DNA of 58,111 nt from Candidatus Woesearchaeota archaeon (GCA_016180195.1 JACPBS010000008.1:1-58111), one strand, 5' to 3'. Positions 7,565-16,149 are shown, counted from the stretch's first letter. Notes: generated by a model from the sequence alone, not told the origin. Numbers and translations are program-made.

Positions 7565-8326
7565 ATGATTTTTAGATTTGGTTTTGGAGCGTTCGATTTA
7601 CCAATAAGCGATGCACTAATTACAACAGATTATGCAACATGGGAAAAGGTAAAAAAAGCAGAGAAGCATGATAGAACATCAGGGAGAGCCCAGGCAATCG
7701 GGGATTTACAACTATTGTTGAATTATGCGTTAAAACCACGAGATAGGCAGTACTATAAGCCTACCCTTGGCGAGTATGAGGATATAACTAAAATCGATTT
7801 TGAAAAAATCAGGCAAATGGGAATCCGGCTTGTCGTACTTGATGTTGGCGGAGTCCTGACTACTAAAAAGACAGACCGTGTTGAAGACAGACTTGCTGCA
7901 AAGATAGCTGAAATAAGGGATTCAGGCATGTATGTAATCGGGTTTACAAACTCAAGAAAAGAAGGAGGAAGGAATGGCTATTTGAAGGATGAACTCAAGC
8001 TGCATGTAGTTGTTGCAGACCCGCTAAAAGGACCGAATGAAGATGCATACACAAAATTAATGGGATATCTGACAAAAGAAACTTTAGATCCTGAATTGAA
8101 GGGAATCATAGAAACGATACAAGCTTCAAGGGATGCATTAGGTGGGGTGGAATATAAAGTACTTGTTGTTGGCAATCGCGTGAGGGATATTTTTGGGGCA
8201 AACAGATTAGGATTAGGGATCGAAACTGCGATGGTAAGAACCCTGCCAAACTATGGCGATTGCCTTTTATCCAGGATTTTTGAATATTTAGAGAGAAACT
8301 ATATGTTAAATCCTGGCAACAATTAA
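7565..8326 (+). CDS. HAD-like protein with altered catalytic motifs
   Basis: This 253-residue protein starts at the ATG after GGGGTGATC, not at the upstream TTG. It shares the HAD plan of its neighbour: LVVLDVGGVLT replaces the DxDGT motif, VIGFTNSRKE is the motif II strand, and VVGNRVRDIFGANRLG replaces GDxxxD. The second motif-I Asp and the motif-IV GD are lost, so phosphatase activity is doubtful. A binding or regulatory role is possible. The extra N-terminal 80 residues are unassigned. A T-rich run follows the stop. Confidence 0.75.
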   Translation: MIFRFGFGAFDLPISDALITTDYATWEKVKKAEKHDRTSGRAQAIGDLQLLLNYALKPRDRQYYKPTLGEYEDITKIDFEKIRQMGIRLVVLDVGGVLTTKKTDRVEDRLAAKIAEIRDSGMYVIGFTNSRKEGGRNGYLKDELKLHVVVADPLKGPNEDAYTKLMGYLTKETLDPELKGIIETIQASRDALGGVEYKVLVVGNRVRDIFGANRLGLGIETAMVRTLPNYGDCLLSRIFEYLERNYMLNPGNN

Positions 8327-8336
8327 AAAGCCCCCT

Positions 8337-8351
8337 ATTTTCTTTTTTTAT
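8337..8351 (+). terminator. T-rich transcription stop
   Basis: TATTTTCTTTTTTTAT directly follows the stop of the HAD-like gene, an archaeal-type oligo-T terminator. It lies immediately before the helicase ATG, so the helicase may need its own promoter. Confidence 0.4.
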
Positions 8352-8352
8352 C

Positions 8353-9822
8353 ATGAGAGTCAAGATATCGAAGGAGACTGCTAACGATGTCCTTAACCTG
8401 GCGCTTGACACCCTTCGGATAGGCAAGCAGGCCCTGATATTTGCGGGAACAAAGCAAGGGGCTGAAAAGACTGCAGAGGAAATTTCCAAAAAGGCAAAAA
8501 CCAACGATGCTGAACTAGATAAGCTGAGCCTCCAGGTGCTCCAATCGCTGTCAAAGCCAACAAAGCAGTGTGAAAGGCTTGCATCGTGCGTGAAAAAAGG
8601 CATAGCCTTCCACCACAGCGGGCTCACGCACCAGCAACGGGCTGCTGTTGAAACTGGGTTCCGGGAAGGAAAGATAAGGATAATCTGCTCCACACCTACC
8701 CTTGCGGCAGGCCTCGACCTTCCAGCATACAGGTCAATAATAAGGGACCTGAAAAGATACGGCAATTATGGAATGGACTGGATACCTGTGCTTGAATACC
8801 TTCAGATGTCAGGCAGGGCTGGAAGGCCGAAATTCGACACCGAAGGACAGGCAATAGCTTTTGCAGGGAATGATAGTGATGAAATCTATAAAAGGTATAT
8901 ACTGGGAAAGCCTGAAAGCATCCATTCAAAGCTTGCTGTTGAGCCAGTGCTAAGAACAGCACTTCTCTCACTCATATCAACGAAATTCATCACCACTCAA
9001 AACGCAATAATGGATTTCTTCTCAAAAACATTCTGGGCCCACCAATATGGGGACATGAAAAACCTGGGCCTGACTGTTTCAAAAATATTAAGGCAACTGG
9101 AGGAATGGGGATTCATAACATCAATGGAGGAATTCAGATCCGCCCTTGATGAGGATGAAAAAATAAACGCAACAGCAATAGGAAAGAGAGTGTCAGAACT
9201 ATACCTTGACCCGCTAACAGCGCATCACCTGATACAATGCATGCAGAAAACAGAAACAGACGAGACATTTCCATATTTACAAATGATATCATCAACCCTT
9301 GAAATGAGGCCTGCATTAAGGGCGGGAACAAGGGACCACGACAATATCCAGGAACTCCTGACAAAAAACGAGGGAAAGCTATTGATTGAAGAGCCTTCCC
9401 CATTTGACGATGAGTATGGCGAATTCATCAACAGCATGAAAACAGCATGGTTCTTTCAGGAATGGATCGAGGAAAAAGATGAGGATTACCTTCTTGAGAA
9501 GTTCAGGGTAAGGCCTGGTGAAATACATTCTAAGCTGGAGATTGCGGATTGGCTCCTTTACTCGGCAATCGAGCTTGGAAGGATGCTTCTTTTAAGAAAT
9601 ACATGCAGGCAGCTGATGAAGCTCAGGCTGAGGGTCAAGTACGGCGCAAAAGAGGAACTAATGCAGCTGCTAAAGCTTAAAGGGATAGGAAGGGCGAGGG
9701 CCAGAAGGCTGTTCAGCCACGGGATAAAAGACCTTGCAGGCATCAGGAAAGAAGGAGTCCAAAAGCTTTCAGAAATCGTGGGAAGCAAAATTGCTGAAGA
9801 CATAAAAAAGCAGGCAGGCTGA
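8353..9822 (+). CDS. Hel308/Ski2-like helicase lacking the first RecA domain
   Basis: The 489 residues match the second half of a Hel308-type helicase. A RecA2 domain comes first (about 1-190: ALIFAGTKQGAEK, FHHSGL, STPTLAAGLDLPA, QMSGRAGRP, i.e. motifs IV, V and VI). A winged helix and a ratchet domain follow, and a C-terminal HhH module (LLKLKGIGRARARRLF) ends it. Family members are usually about 700 residues; the first RecA domain with Walker A and DExH is absent. The frame opens with an ATG exactly where RecA2 begins. Either the N-terminal half is encoded elsewhere (split gene) or this is an inactive remnant. Intact reading frame and conserved motifs favour a split gene. Confidence 0.85.
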   Translation: MRVKISKETANDVLNLALDTLRIGKQALIFAGTKQGAEKTAEEISKKAKTNDAELDKLSLQVLQSLSKPTKQCERLASCVKKGIAFHHSGLTHQQRAAVETGFREGKIRIICSTPTLAAGLDLPAYRSIIRDLKRYGNYGMDWIPVLEYLQMSGRAGRPKFDTEGQAIAFAGNDSDEIYKRYILGKPESIHSKLAVEPVLRTALLSLISTKFITTQNAIMDFFSKTFWAHQYGDMKNLGLTVSKILRQLEEWGFITSMEEFRSALDEDEKINATAIGKRVSELYLDPLTAHHLIQCMQKTETDETFPYLQMISSTLEMRPALRAGTRDHDNIQELLTKNEGKLLIEEPSPFDDEYGEFINSMKTAWFFQEWIEEKDEDYLLEKFRVRPGEIHSKLEIADWLLYSAIELGRMLLLRNTCRQLMKLRLRVKYGAKEELMQLLKLKGIGRARARRLFSHGIKDLAGIRKEGVQKLSEIVGSKIAEDIKKQAG

Positions 9823-9858
9823 CGATCAGTTTATTAACCTAGCATGCGTTATAAATTC

Positions 9859-11124
9859 ATGATTCTTGAAGAATACCGTAAGAAGAGGGACTTCGGCATG
9901 ACAAAAGAGCCAATCCCCGGAACATGGGTAATACAACTTCATCATGCAAGAGCCCTGCATTACGACTTCAGGATAGAGCACCAGGGTGTCCTGAAATCAT
10001 GGGCTGTTCCAAAAGGCCTTCCGACGGGAAAGGAAAAAAGGCTTGCCGTGGAAACAGAAGACCACCCCATTGGATATGCAAGCTTCGAAGGAACCATACC
10101 GAAAGGCCAGTATGGAGGAGGGAGGGTGACGATATGGGACAAAGGCACCTACTGTAACAAAAGCAGCGTTTCCATGGAGGAATCTATAAAAAAAGGCCAC
10201 ATAAGGATAGAGATCCGCGGGGAAAAACAAACAGGAGAATTCTCGATAATAAAGACTAAAAAAACCAAACAATGGCTGATAATCAAGCACGAGCAGACAG
10301 GGGAAATTTCGAATCCAGAGAAAATAATATACCCTCAGAAAGGGTATAGCAAGCTGAACCTGGTTCAATACTACAAGGCTGTTTCCGAATACATGCTGCC
10401 ACACCTAAAGGACAGGCCAATATCAATGCTCCGATTTCCAAACGGAGCACCAGGCAAAAAGTTCTTCCAAAAAAACGTGCCGGAATATTTCCTGAAATGG
10501 ATGAAAACCGCTGAGATAGATGGAACCCGGTATGCGATTTGCAACGACGAAAAAACCCTGCTCTACCTGGCAAATCAGGTGATGGTACCACACACGTGGC
10601 TAAGCAGGGTGGACAAGCCGGGACTCCCGGACAGGATGATCTTTGACATAGACCCCCAAAATGGAAACTACAAAGACGCGGTAGAATGTGCAAATGCAAT
10701 CAAAGTCTCTCTCAATGAAATAAGGATGCGGAGCTACCTGATGACAACAGGCTCAAAAGGGCTGCATGTAGTCGTGGCCATAAAAAGGGAGCTGGAATTC
10801 AAAAAAGTCCAATCCTTCGCAGGGGTTATTGCGAGGCACGTGGAGAAAACAGATCCCGAAAAATACACGACCGAATTCACAAAAGAAAAAAGACAGGCAA
10901 AAGTGTATATTGACATCTTCAGGAACTCATACTCACAAACATCCGTAGCACCGTACGCTGCCAGAGCGAATGAAGGAGGCTATGTCGCAGCGCCTATAAA
11001 CTGGGAAGAGGCACCAAATGCGAGATATGACATTTTCACAATCAAGGAGAGGCTGGAAAAAAAAGGAGACCCGTGGGGAAAATTGGAGCCCCAATCAATA
11101 AAGAAGATCATCATGAGAGGCTAA
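9859..11124 (+). CDS. LigD-like 3'-phosphoesterase plus primase-polymerase, no ligase domain
   Basis: From the ATG at 9859 (an earlier ATG at 9844 is possible) this about 420-residue protein fuses two NHEJ modules. The phosphoesterase domain (about 10-150) has LHHARALHYDFRIEH and IPKGQYGGGRVTIWDKG. The LigD-type polymerase domain (about 160-420) has FDIDPQ with catalytic D268 and D270 (counted from 9844), TTGSKGLHVVV and IDIFRNSYSQTSVAPYAAR. The ATP-dependent ligase domain found in bacterial LigD is missing and no Ku gene is nearby. It probably trims 3' ends and fills in breaks with ribonucleotides. The ligase may be elsewhere. Confidence 0.9.
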   Translation: MILEEYRKKRDFGMTKEPIPGTWVIQLHHARALHYDFRIEHQGVLKSWAVPKGLPTGKEKRLAVETEDHPIGYASFEGTIPKGQYGGGRVTIWDKGTYCNKSSVSMEESIKKGHIRIEIRGEKQTGEFSIIKTKKTKQWLIIKHEQTGEISNPEKIIYPQKGYSKLNLVQYYKAVSEYMLPHLKDRPISMLRFPNGAPGKKFFQKNVPEYFLKWMKTAEIDGTRYAICNDEKTLLYLANQVMVPHTWLSRVDKPGLPDRMIFDIDPQNGNYKDAVECANAIKVSLNEIRMRSYLMTTGSKGLHVVVAIKRELEFKKVQSFAGVIARHVEKTDPEKYTTEFTKEKRQAKVYIDIFRNSYSQTSVAPYAARANEGGYVAAPINWEEAPNARYDIFTIKERLEKKGDPWGKLEPQSIKKIIMRG

Positions 11125-11677
11125 TAAGTGAAGACTCAACCAATGCCGCAATTACCAGAAGAGGCAGGATAATATACAAATAAACCAAGATCGAGTCATT
11201 AAGGCTTTTCCTTATGTAATCCAGCTTTCTCCTTTCCCTCCACCATAAACCGAGGCTAACGCCCATGCCAAAAGCAATTGCCAAGGCAGGGATCTCGAAA
11301 ATCCCATGCGGAAGAATCAACAGCAAGACAGACAATCCTGAAGACCTATAAGCCTGATTAAGCATGGCTCCAACGAAATAGCCGTTAACCAAAACAGCAC
11401 TAAGCGGGACCAATCCGAAGAACACCCCGAGAACAATACCTATAAGTGCGGTCCTGAGATTGTTAAGGAGAATTATAAGGAAAAGCTCAAAAAAGCCCTT
11501 TCCAAAAGTAAGGGAAACAAGCTTCCTGAGAATTACCTCCTGCTCCCTGGCAAACTCACCAGGGTAATAGAACCCGGCAACAGCAGAAACAAGTAGCAAG
11601 GCAAGCATTGAAAGGATGAAATACCTCTTATCCAGCAACACATCCCTCGCCCTCCTAACCTCGTCACTGAAGCCCAT
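11111..11677 (-). CDS. SpoIIM / DUF95-family membrane protein
   Basis: The ATG at 11677 follows GAGG at SD spacing; the upstream TTG is less likely. The 188-residue protein has about five transmembrane segments. It carries the family hallmark LLLILPHGIFEIPALAIAFG near residues 120-140 and a large central loop with FGKGFFELFLIILLNNL. SpoIIM-type proteins act in membrane remodelling in sporulating bacteria; in archaea their role is unknown. Its start overlaps the pseudouridine synthase by 14 bp, so the two form an operon. It overlaps the LigD gene by 14 bp tail to tail. Confidence 0.85.
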   Translation of the reverse strand: MGFSDEVRRARDVLLDKRYFILSMLALLLVSAVAGFYYPGEFAREQEVILRKLVSLTFGKGFFELFLIILLNNLRTALIGIVLGVFFGLVPLSAVLVNGYFVGAMLNQAYRSSGLSVLLLILPHGIFEIPALAIAFGMGVSLGLWWRERRKLDYIRKSLNDSILVYLYIILPLLVIAALVESSLISLS

Positions 11678-12359
11678 AAAACTCCTCAACCTCCCTCATA
11701 GAAAGATGCCTATACTTCCCCCTCTCCAACTTCCCCAATGACAGATTTCCTATCCTTGTCCTTACAAGGCCCTTGACATAATTGCCAACACTCCTGAACA
11801 TCCTCTTCACTATCTTATGCCTACCCTCATGGATGATCAACTCAGCGCTCTTACGATCCGGGCTGATAACCCTAACCTTGGCAGGCCATGTCCTAACTCC
11901 GTCAATCAGAACCCCCTTCCTGATCCTTTCTACATCCGCCTGATCAAGAGCCCTTTCAAGCTTGGCAACATAAGTCTTCTCGATATTATGACTTGGGTGC
12001 ATCACCCTGTTTGCAAAATCACCATCATTTGTAAGCAGGATAAGACCCTCCACGTCAACATCGAGCCGCCCTACAGGAAAGACACGCTCCTTAACCCTGA
12101 CCAAGTCCATCAGCTTCCTTTTTGCAAAGGGATCTGACACTGTTGTAACGTATCCTGCAGGCTTGTTCAGGGCCAAATAAACCTTCCGCTCAGCAGATAT
12201 CCTCTTCCCATCCACAGCGATCACGTCCTTTGCAGGGTCTGCAGACTGGCCAATCAGGGCAACAGACCCGTTTACAGTGACCCTTCCCTGGGATATCATC
12301 TCCTCAGACTTCCTTCTTGAAGCGACTCCTGCAGATGACATAATCTTCTGGATGCGCAT
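11664..12359 (-). CDS. RsuA/RluB-family rRNA pseudouridine synthase
   Basis: The start is taken at MRIQKIMSSAGVASRRKSEE (12,359), where family similarity begins. An S4 RNA-binding domain occupies about 1-60. The catalytic domain has GRLDVDVEGLILLTNDG, with the catalytic aspartate in GRLD. It isomerises specific uridines in ribosomal RNA. This family is mainly bacterial and uncommon in archaea, so an old transfer is likely. It leads the operon with the SpoIIM-like gene. Confidence 0.9.
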   Translation of the reverse strand: MRIQKIMSSAGVASRRKSEEMISQGRVTVNGSVALIGQSADPAKDVIAVDGKRISAERKVYLALNKPAGYVTTVSDPFAKRKLMDLVRVKERVFPVGRLDVDVEGLILLTNDGDFANRVMHPSHNIEKTYVAKLERALDQADVERIRKGVLIDGVRTWPAKVRVISPDRKSAELIIHEGRHKIVKRMFRSVGNYVKGLVRTRIGNLSLGKLERGKYRHLSMREVEEFYGLQ

Positions 12360-12452
12360 ATGCACAAAAAACCAAGACAAGAATAAAAATCTTCCTCAAA
12401 CCTATAAAAACCTTAAAGCAGTTAGATAAATGAACAAATAATGTTTAAATGA

Positions 12453-13088
12453 ATGTGCCAGTACACAACAGGACCGATACCTGCTGACAAGACCCCGATA
12501 GATGCAGCAGTCACAATATCAGAAAAAAGGCCGATCAAGACAAAAACCGCACTGACCCTTGCAGCAATCGGGCTCATACTTGCGATAATAGCAGCACCAT
12601 TCAGCATCGGAGTTTCCGTGTCGATATTAGTAGGCATATTCCAGTTTTTCTACCCTTGGCTGGCTGAGAAAATAAAGCTTTTGGACAACTTCACGCTCGC
12701 AAAAATGGGATTCGATTTTTTCACGCCGATAATCATATTCATCTCATACATATTCGGCCCATGGATAGGGATCGCATCCATTATCATACTTAACATCTCA
12801 AGAGGCCTTGCCGGACAGGATCTGGACCCTATGGCCGTCGTTGAAAAAGATGCTGTCCATGCAGCAATTGCAATAATAACATGGGCGATGCATGACATAT
12901 GGAACTTCAACCTGTTCATAACAGGGTTTGCCATGACAATAGCAAGATTCCTCTATCAGATAGCCATCAATGTGGTAAATGGAAGCCTTGTAAACTATGT
13001 GGTAAACATCCATGGCTTGCGAACTGAAATCATGAACCTTTCCATATCGCTAATAATTTTCAGGATGATTGGGTTCATCGGGCCTTAG
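12453..13088 (+). CDS. Multi-spanning membrane protein, unknown
   Basis: This 211-residue hydrophobic protein has about five transmembrane segments (for instance 30-50, 68-85, 90-110 and later). The MGFDFFTPIIIFIS and LYQIAINVVNGSLVNYVVN stretches resemble the plan of the two small membrane proteins at 52.9 and 54.9 kb (…NFELVKFSTV…), which suggests a shared ECF-S-like fold. That link is a visual inference. It is divergent from the pseudouridine synthase and overlaps the next minus-strand gene by 39 bp. Confidence 0.7.
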   Translation: MCQYTTGPIPADKTPIDAAVTISEKRPIKTKTALTLAAIGLILAIIAAPFSIGVSVSILVGIFQFFYPWLAEKIKLLDNFTLAKMGFDFFTPIIIFISYIFGPWIGIASIIILNISRGLAGQDLDPMAVVEKDAVHAAIAIITWAMHDIWNFNLFITGFAMTIARFLYQIAINVVNGSLVNYVVNIHGLRTEIMNLSISLIIFRMIGFIGP

Positions 13089-13253
13089 GGCTCTTTTTTT
13101 GGGAACCTTCGCGCCCTTCTTCCTGGCCTCTGAAAGCCCTATGGCAATGGCCTGCTTCCTGCCCTTAACCTTTTTCTTTCCCCCGCTTTTAAGCTTTCCC
13201 TCCTTGAGCTTCTTTACCGCTTCCTTCACCAACCTTTGAGCTTTCTTCGCCAT
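13050..13253 (-). CDS. DUF6496-like basic small protein
   Basis: This 67-residue, lysine-rich protein has the core GRKQAIAIGLSEARKKGAKVP, the recognised DUF6496 motif, after a basic helix. The strong positive charge suggests nucleic-acid binding. It overlaps the 3' end of the membrane-protein gene on the other strand, which is common in compact genomes. Confidence 0.8.
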   Translation of the reverse strand: MAKKAQRLVKEAVKKLKEGKLKSGGKKKVKGRKQAIAIGLSEARKKGAKVPKKRALRPDEPNHPENY

Positions 13254-13384
13254 AAAACCAAAAGGACTGTTTCACAAACATAAGAATATCCTAAAACGGA
13301 CATGAAAGATTTGCAAATGTTACCCTAAACGCAACAAAGCGATAGGCAATCATATAAATGATGATGAGCATATAAACATACAAG

Positions 13385-13807
13385 ATGGCAGCAACAGGAC
13401 CGGAATCCTTTGATACAAGCGTGCAAAAAACAAATGAGATTCTACATGAAATAATGGATTCCCTGGAAATAAAAGACAGGAAGCGTGCGTATACTGCTCT
13501 GAAAGCAGTGCTTCACGCCGTAAGAGACAGGCTACCTGTGAATGAGGCTGTCCAGTTAGCGGGCCCTTTTACGATCCTTCTTAAAGGGGTCTACTTCGAT
13601 GGATGGAGGCCGCAGAGCAAGCCCCAAAAAATGACCAGGCAGGAATTTTTGGAAAGGATACAAGTTGAGCTTGCTGGATACCTGGACCAGGAGCCTCAGG
13701 ACGTGGTCAGAACAGTACTTGAGGTCTTGATTGAAAAGAATAATCTGGAAGACGTATCCGGATTGCTACCGCACGATTTTTCAGGAGTAATTCCAATCAA
13801 AAGGTGA
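13385..13807 (+). CDS. DUF2267 protein
   Basis: This 140-residue helical protein has KRAYTALKAVLHAVRDRLPVNEAVQLAGPFTILLKGVYFDGW and a second helical repeat ending in EVLIEKN, typical of DUF2267. The family is widespread near stress-related genes and its function is unknown. TATA-like AT-rich sequence lies about 30 bp upstream. The neighbours DUF6496, DUF1328 and DUF892 are also stress-associated small families, so this looks like a general-stress cluster. Confidence 0.85.
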   Translation: MAATGPESFDTSVQKTNEILHEIMDSLEIKDRKRAYTALKAVLHAVRDRLPVNEAVQLAGPFTILLKGVYFDGWRPQSKPQKMTRQEFLERIQVELAGYLDQEPQDVVRTVLEVLIEKNNLEDVSGLLPHDFSGVIPIKR

Positions 13808-13812
13808 TGTAA

Positions 13813-13872
13813 ATGCCAAGAAAAAGGAAAGGAACAAGGAAAGAGATGATGAAGGAAGAGAAGAGAGCCTAA
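13813..13872 (+). CDS. Possible 19-residue basic peptide
   Basis: A short frame, MPRKRKGTRKEMMKEEKRA, begins 5 bp after the DUF2267 stop. Its preceding GGTGATG could serve as a ribosome site, and it ends on the terminal codon of the convergent oxidoreductase. It may be a translated micro-gene or chance. Confidence 0.3.
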   Translation: MPRKRKGTRKEMMKEEKRA

Positions 13873-15206
13873 TCTTTTTCTTTTAAAGGCTCAATAGCAG
13901 GGCTGTGAAGCACTTTCCCGTCTGCGGAAAACCTGGAACCATGACATGGACAATCCCAAGAGTTCTCGGCATCGTTCCAGGTAAGCCTGCAGCCCATATG
14001 CGTGCATTTGCGGCCCTTAACAAACCTGGACTTAACGAAATGACCAAGACCACCAGCGTTCTCACGAATCATGTTGGGAAAAGCACGAAAGCTCATTCCC
14101 CTTGAAACATCATAAATCCCGGCCCATTTGCTTTTCTTTCCAACAACAGAACCCGACAAAACAAATGCGGCAACAACTGAATTGGTCATACCCCACCCCT
14201 GAAAACCTGAAGCAACAAAAATCCCCTTTCCTTTAGACCCAACAAACGGGACGAAATCCGGGGTGAGATTGTCCTGAGTGGACCACCTATACTCAACCGA
14301 TTTCACGCTGAAGTTGGACCTCGCGAAATCCAAAAGCCTCCTATACCTTTCAGATGTGTCAGATACCTGTCCGGTCCTGTGGTCCTCACCCCCAAAAATC
14401 ACGAGGTCATTGTAAGTCCTGAACGAGTGGAAAGGGTAATCATCCCTGTAAAAAAGGCAGTCCGGAAAAGGCTCCTTAAGCTTCATAGCAAGAACATAAG
14501 ACCTCCAGGGAAAAAGCTTGAGAAAATAGTTGTTGTCATCAAAAACAGGGTAATGGGTCGCTACAATAATCTTCTTTGCTTTGACCTCGCCATTCTCAGT
14601 CTTAACAACACCCTCCTCGATTGCCTTGGCGCGCGAATTCTCAAAAATGACCCCCTTCCCGATCAAAGATGAAATGCCGATTAAAAACTTCATCGGATGA
14701 AACCTGCCCTGATTGGCGTACCTCAAAGCGCCCTTTCCAATCAGCCTGAGGGGCGGATCATCAACAAGAACGGCCGGAAGCCCAAGCATCCTGACAGCTG
14801 ATAGCTCGCTTTCAAGCCGTCCAAAATTATCTCCGACATAGATGTAAGAATCAGACCTGTGAAAGTCGCAGTCAAACCTGCGGGACAGGGAAGCGATCCA
14901 GTCAAGCGCCATTGCATTTGAATCGGCATAAAGGCGCGCATTCCTGACACCGAGATAGGAAATAAGAGACTGATATACAAGCCCATGAGCATAAGTAACC
15001 TTGGCGGTTGTATGACCCGTCACCCCGCCGCCTATGCTCCCTGCCTCGACAAGGACAACCTTCAAGCCAGCCTCCTTAAGCATGAAAGCTGTAACAAGCC
15101 CTGTAATGCCGCCCCCAACCACTGCAACATCTGCGACAACAGAGCCCTTAAGGCTAGGAAATGAAGGTCTTCCAATGCCGTCAATCCAGAAAGACTTGTG
15201 CAGCAT
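13869..15206 (-). CDS. FAD-dependent oxidoreductase with C-terminal Rieske 2Fe-2S domain
   Basis: The start is taken at MLHKSFW (15,206). The N-terminal DAO-type flavin domain has the dinucleotide motif ADVAVVGGGITGLVTAFMLKEAGLKVVLVEA and GGVTGHTTAKV. The last 70 residues are a Rieske domain with CTHMGC and CPCHGSRF, supplying the two Cys and two His ligands. This fusion is known in bacteria and archaea as a soluble oxidoreductase, probably oxidising an amine-type substrate and passing electrons to the cluster. The substrate is unknown. It stands alone, convergent with the DUF2267 gene. Confidence 0.92.
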   Translation of the reverse strand: MLHKSFWIDGIGRPSFPSLKGSVVADVAVVGGGITGLVTAFMLKEAGLKVVLVEAGSIGGGVTGHTTAKVTYAHGLVYQSLISYLGVRNARLYADSNAMALDWIASLSRRFDCDFHRSDSYIYVGDNFGRLESELSAVRMLGLPAVLVDDPPLRLIGKGALRYANQGRFHPMKFLIGISSLIGKGVIFENSRAKAIEEGVVKTENGEVKAKKIIVATHYPVFDDNNYFLKLFPWRSYVLAMKLKEPFPDCLFYRDDYPFHSFRTYNDLVIFGGEDHRTGQVSDTSERYRRLLDFARSNFSVKSVEYRWSTQDNLTPDFVPFVGSKGKGIFVASGFQGWGMTNSVVAAFVLSGSVVGKKSKWAGIYDVSRGMSFRAFPNMIRENAGGLGHFVKSRFVKGRKCTHMGCRLTWNDAENSWDCPCHGSRFSADGKVLHSPAIEPLKEKD

Positions 15207-15302
15207 TAACAGCACCAAACAATATAGGCATAATAAGCTGACTTTATAAAATTAATAAAGATTCAAAGCTATCCTTAATAACCAGGCAAGCTTTCACAAC
15301 CC

Positions 15303-15461
15303 ATGATAGAATGGGCATTGATTTTCCTTATAATAGCAATTATAGCTGCTTTCTTCGGGTTCGGAGGCATAGCAGGCCTTGCAGCTGACATAGCAAAAGT
15401 CATATTCATAGTGTTCCTCGTGCTTTTCATTTTATCCATAATAAGGAGATACATAAAATAA
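15303..15461 (+). CDS. DUF1328 (YtjA-like) small membrane protein
   Basis: This 52-residue frame begins [20 protein letters not shown], continues [22 protein letters not shown] and ends RRYIK. It is the DUF1328 pattern of two membrane helices joined by a glycine-rich turn. These proteins accompany stress genes in bacteria. It precedes the broken DUF892 gene by 58 bp and may share its transcript. Confidence 0.88.
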   Translation: MIEWALIFLIIAIIAAFFGFGGIAGLAADIAKVIFIVFLVLFILSIIRRYIK

Positions 15462-15519
15462 CGGTATCTGCTTTAGGCGAAAAATCTTCCAGCAATAAAC
15501 TTCTTTGGAGGTGGTTAGC

Positions 15520-16137
15520 ATGGATAAAAACGAGTTAATGATAAGCTGGCTTAACAGCGCATACGAAATGGAGAAATCAATAGAGCAGACTTTAAGAGGA
15601 CATACATCCGATGCCAAGGACAACAGGCAGCTGCATGATTCGATAATGACCCACGTGGACGAAACAAGGATGCAGGCTGAAATGATCAAAAACAGGATTG
15701 AGCAGCTTGGAGGATCAACATCGGCAATAAAATCCGGGGCAAGCCAGATGATGGGCATGCTTCAGGGCTTCAGGGACTAAGCACAAAGCTGGCAGGAGAC
15801 AAGGTGCTGCTGAACATGGCTATCGAATTTGCAACAGAGCATTTTGAAATGTCAGAAATTGCTCTCGACGCAATCTGTGGCACTTTAGTGCGCAGTAAGG
15901 ACGAGCAATTTCTGATCATGCTCAAGAACACGCCCTGGGCTTTAGCCCGGGGTTCTTGACATAATAACTTACAAGAAGATAATACTTGCAGCCGAAAAGC
16001 TCGGCGACACCGAGACATCTGATCTGTGCAGGCAGATACTGAAAGAAGAGCAGAAGGCAGCTGAAAACATAGAGATAACTTACCCGGCACTTGTAGAGGA
16101 TACGGTGCTGTCAGAAGTTGAGATGCCTGCAGTATAG
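15520..16137 (+). pseudogene. Broken DUF892 (YciE-type) ferritin-like gene
   Basis: The start at 15,520 follows an excellent GGAGGTG. The frame runs MDKNELMISWLNSAYEMEKS... to MLQG. There an exact 8-bp duplication (CTTCAGGG at 15,760-15,767 and 15,768-15,775) shifts the frame and stops at 15,780. Removing one copy restores GLSTKLAGDKVLLNMAIEFATEHFE, the family consensus. Then an insert of about 112 bp (15,851-15,962) interrupts it before ITYKKIILAAAEKLGDTET... through AENIEITYPALVEDTV to the TAG at 16,137. The family makes di-iron, ferritin-like helical bundles in stress responses. Two independent lesions leave only the N-terminal fragment translatable. Confidence 0.9.
15851..15962. mobile_element. 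Palindromic mini-element (IS200/IS605-derived or PATE-like) inside DUF892
   Basis: The insert contains two hairpins. The first has 13-bp perfect arms TCAGAAATTGCTC (15,852-15,864) and its complement (15,903-15,915), with apical GCAC-TTTA-GTGC (15,880-15,891). The second has TCAAGAAC/GTTCTTGA arms (15,922-15,929, 15,952-15,959) with apical GGGC-TTTA-GCCC (15,937-15,948). Ends read GTCA...TGAC. No protein is encoded. Subterminal hairpins with such loops are a hallmark of IS200/IS605 ends, so a non-autonomous derivative is the best guess. A copy of the same design is at 42.97 kb. Confidence 0.75.
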
Positions 16138-16149
16138 GCGGAGGTAAAA

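Noticed and set aside
8106-8765. 219-residue frame opposite the helicase
   Set aside because: Serine/leucine-rich shadow of the HAD and helicase genes; no motif.
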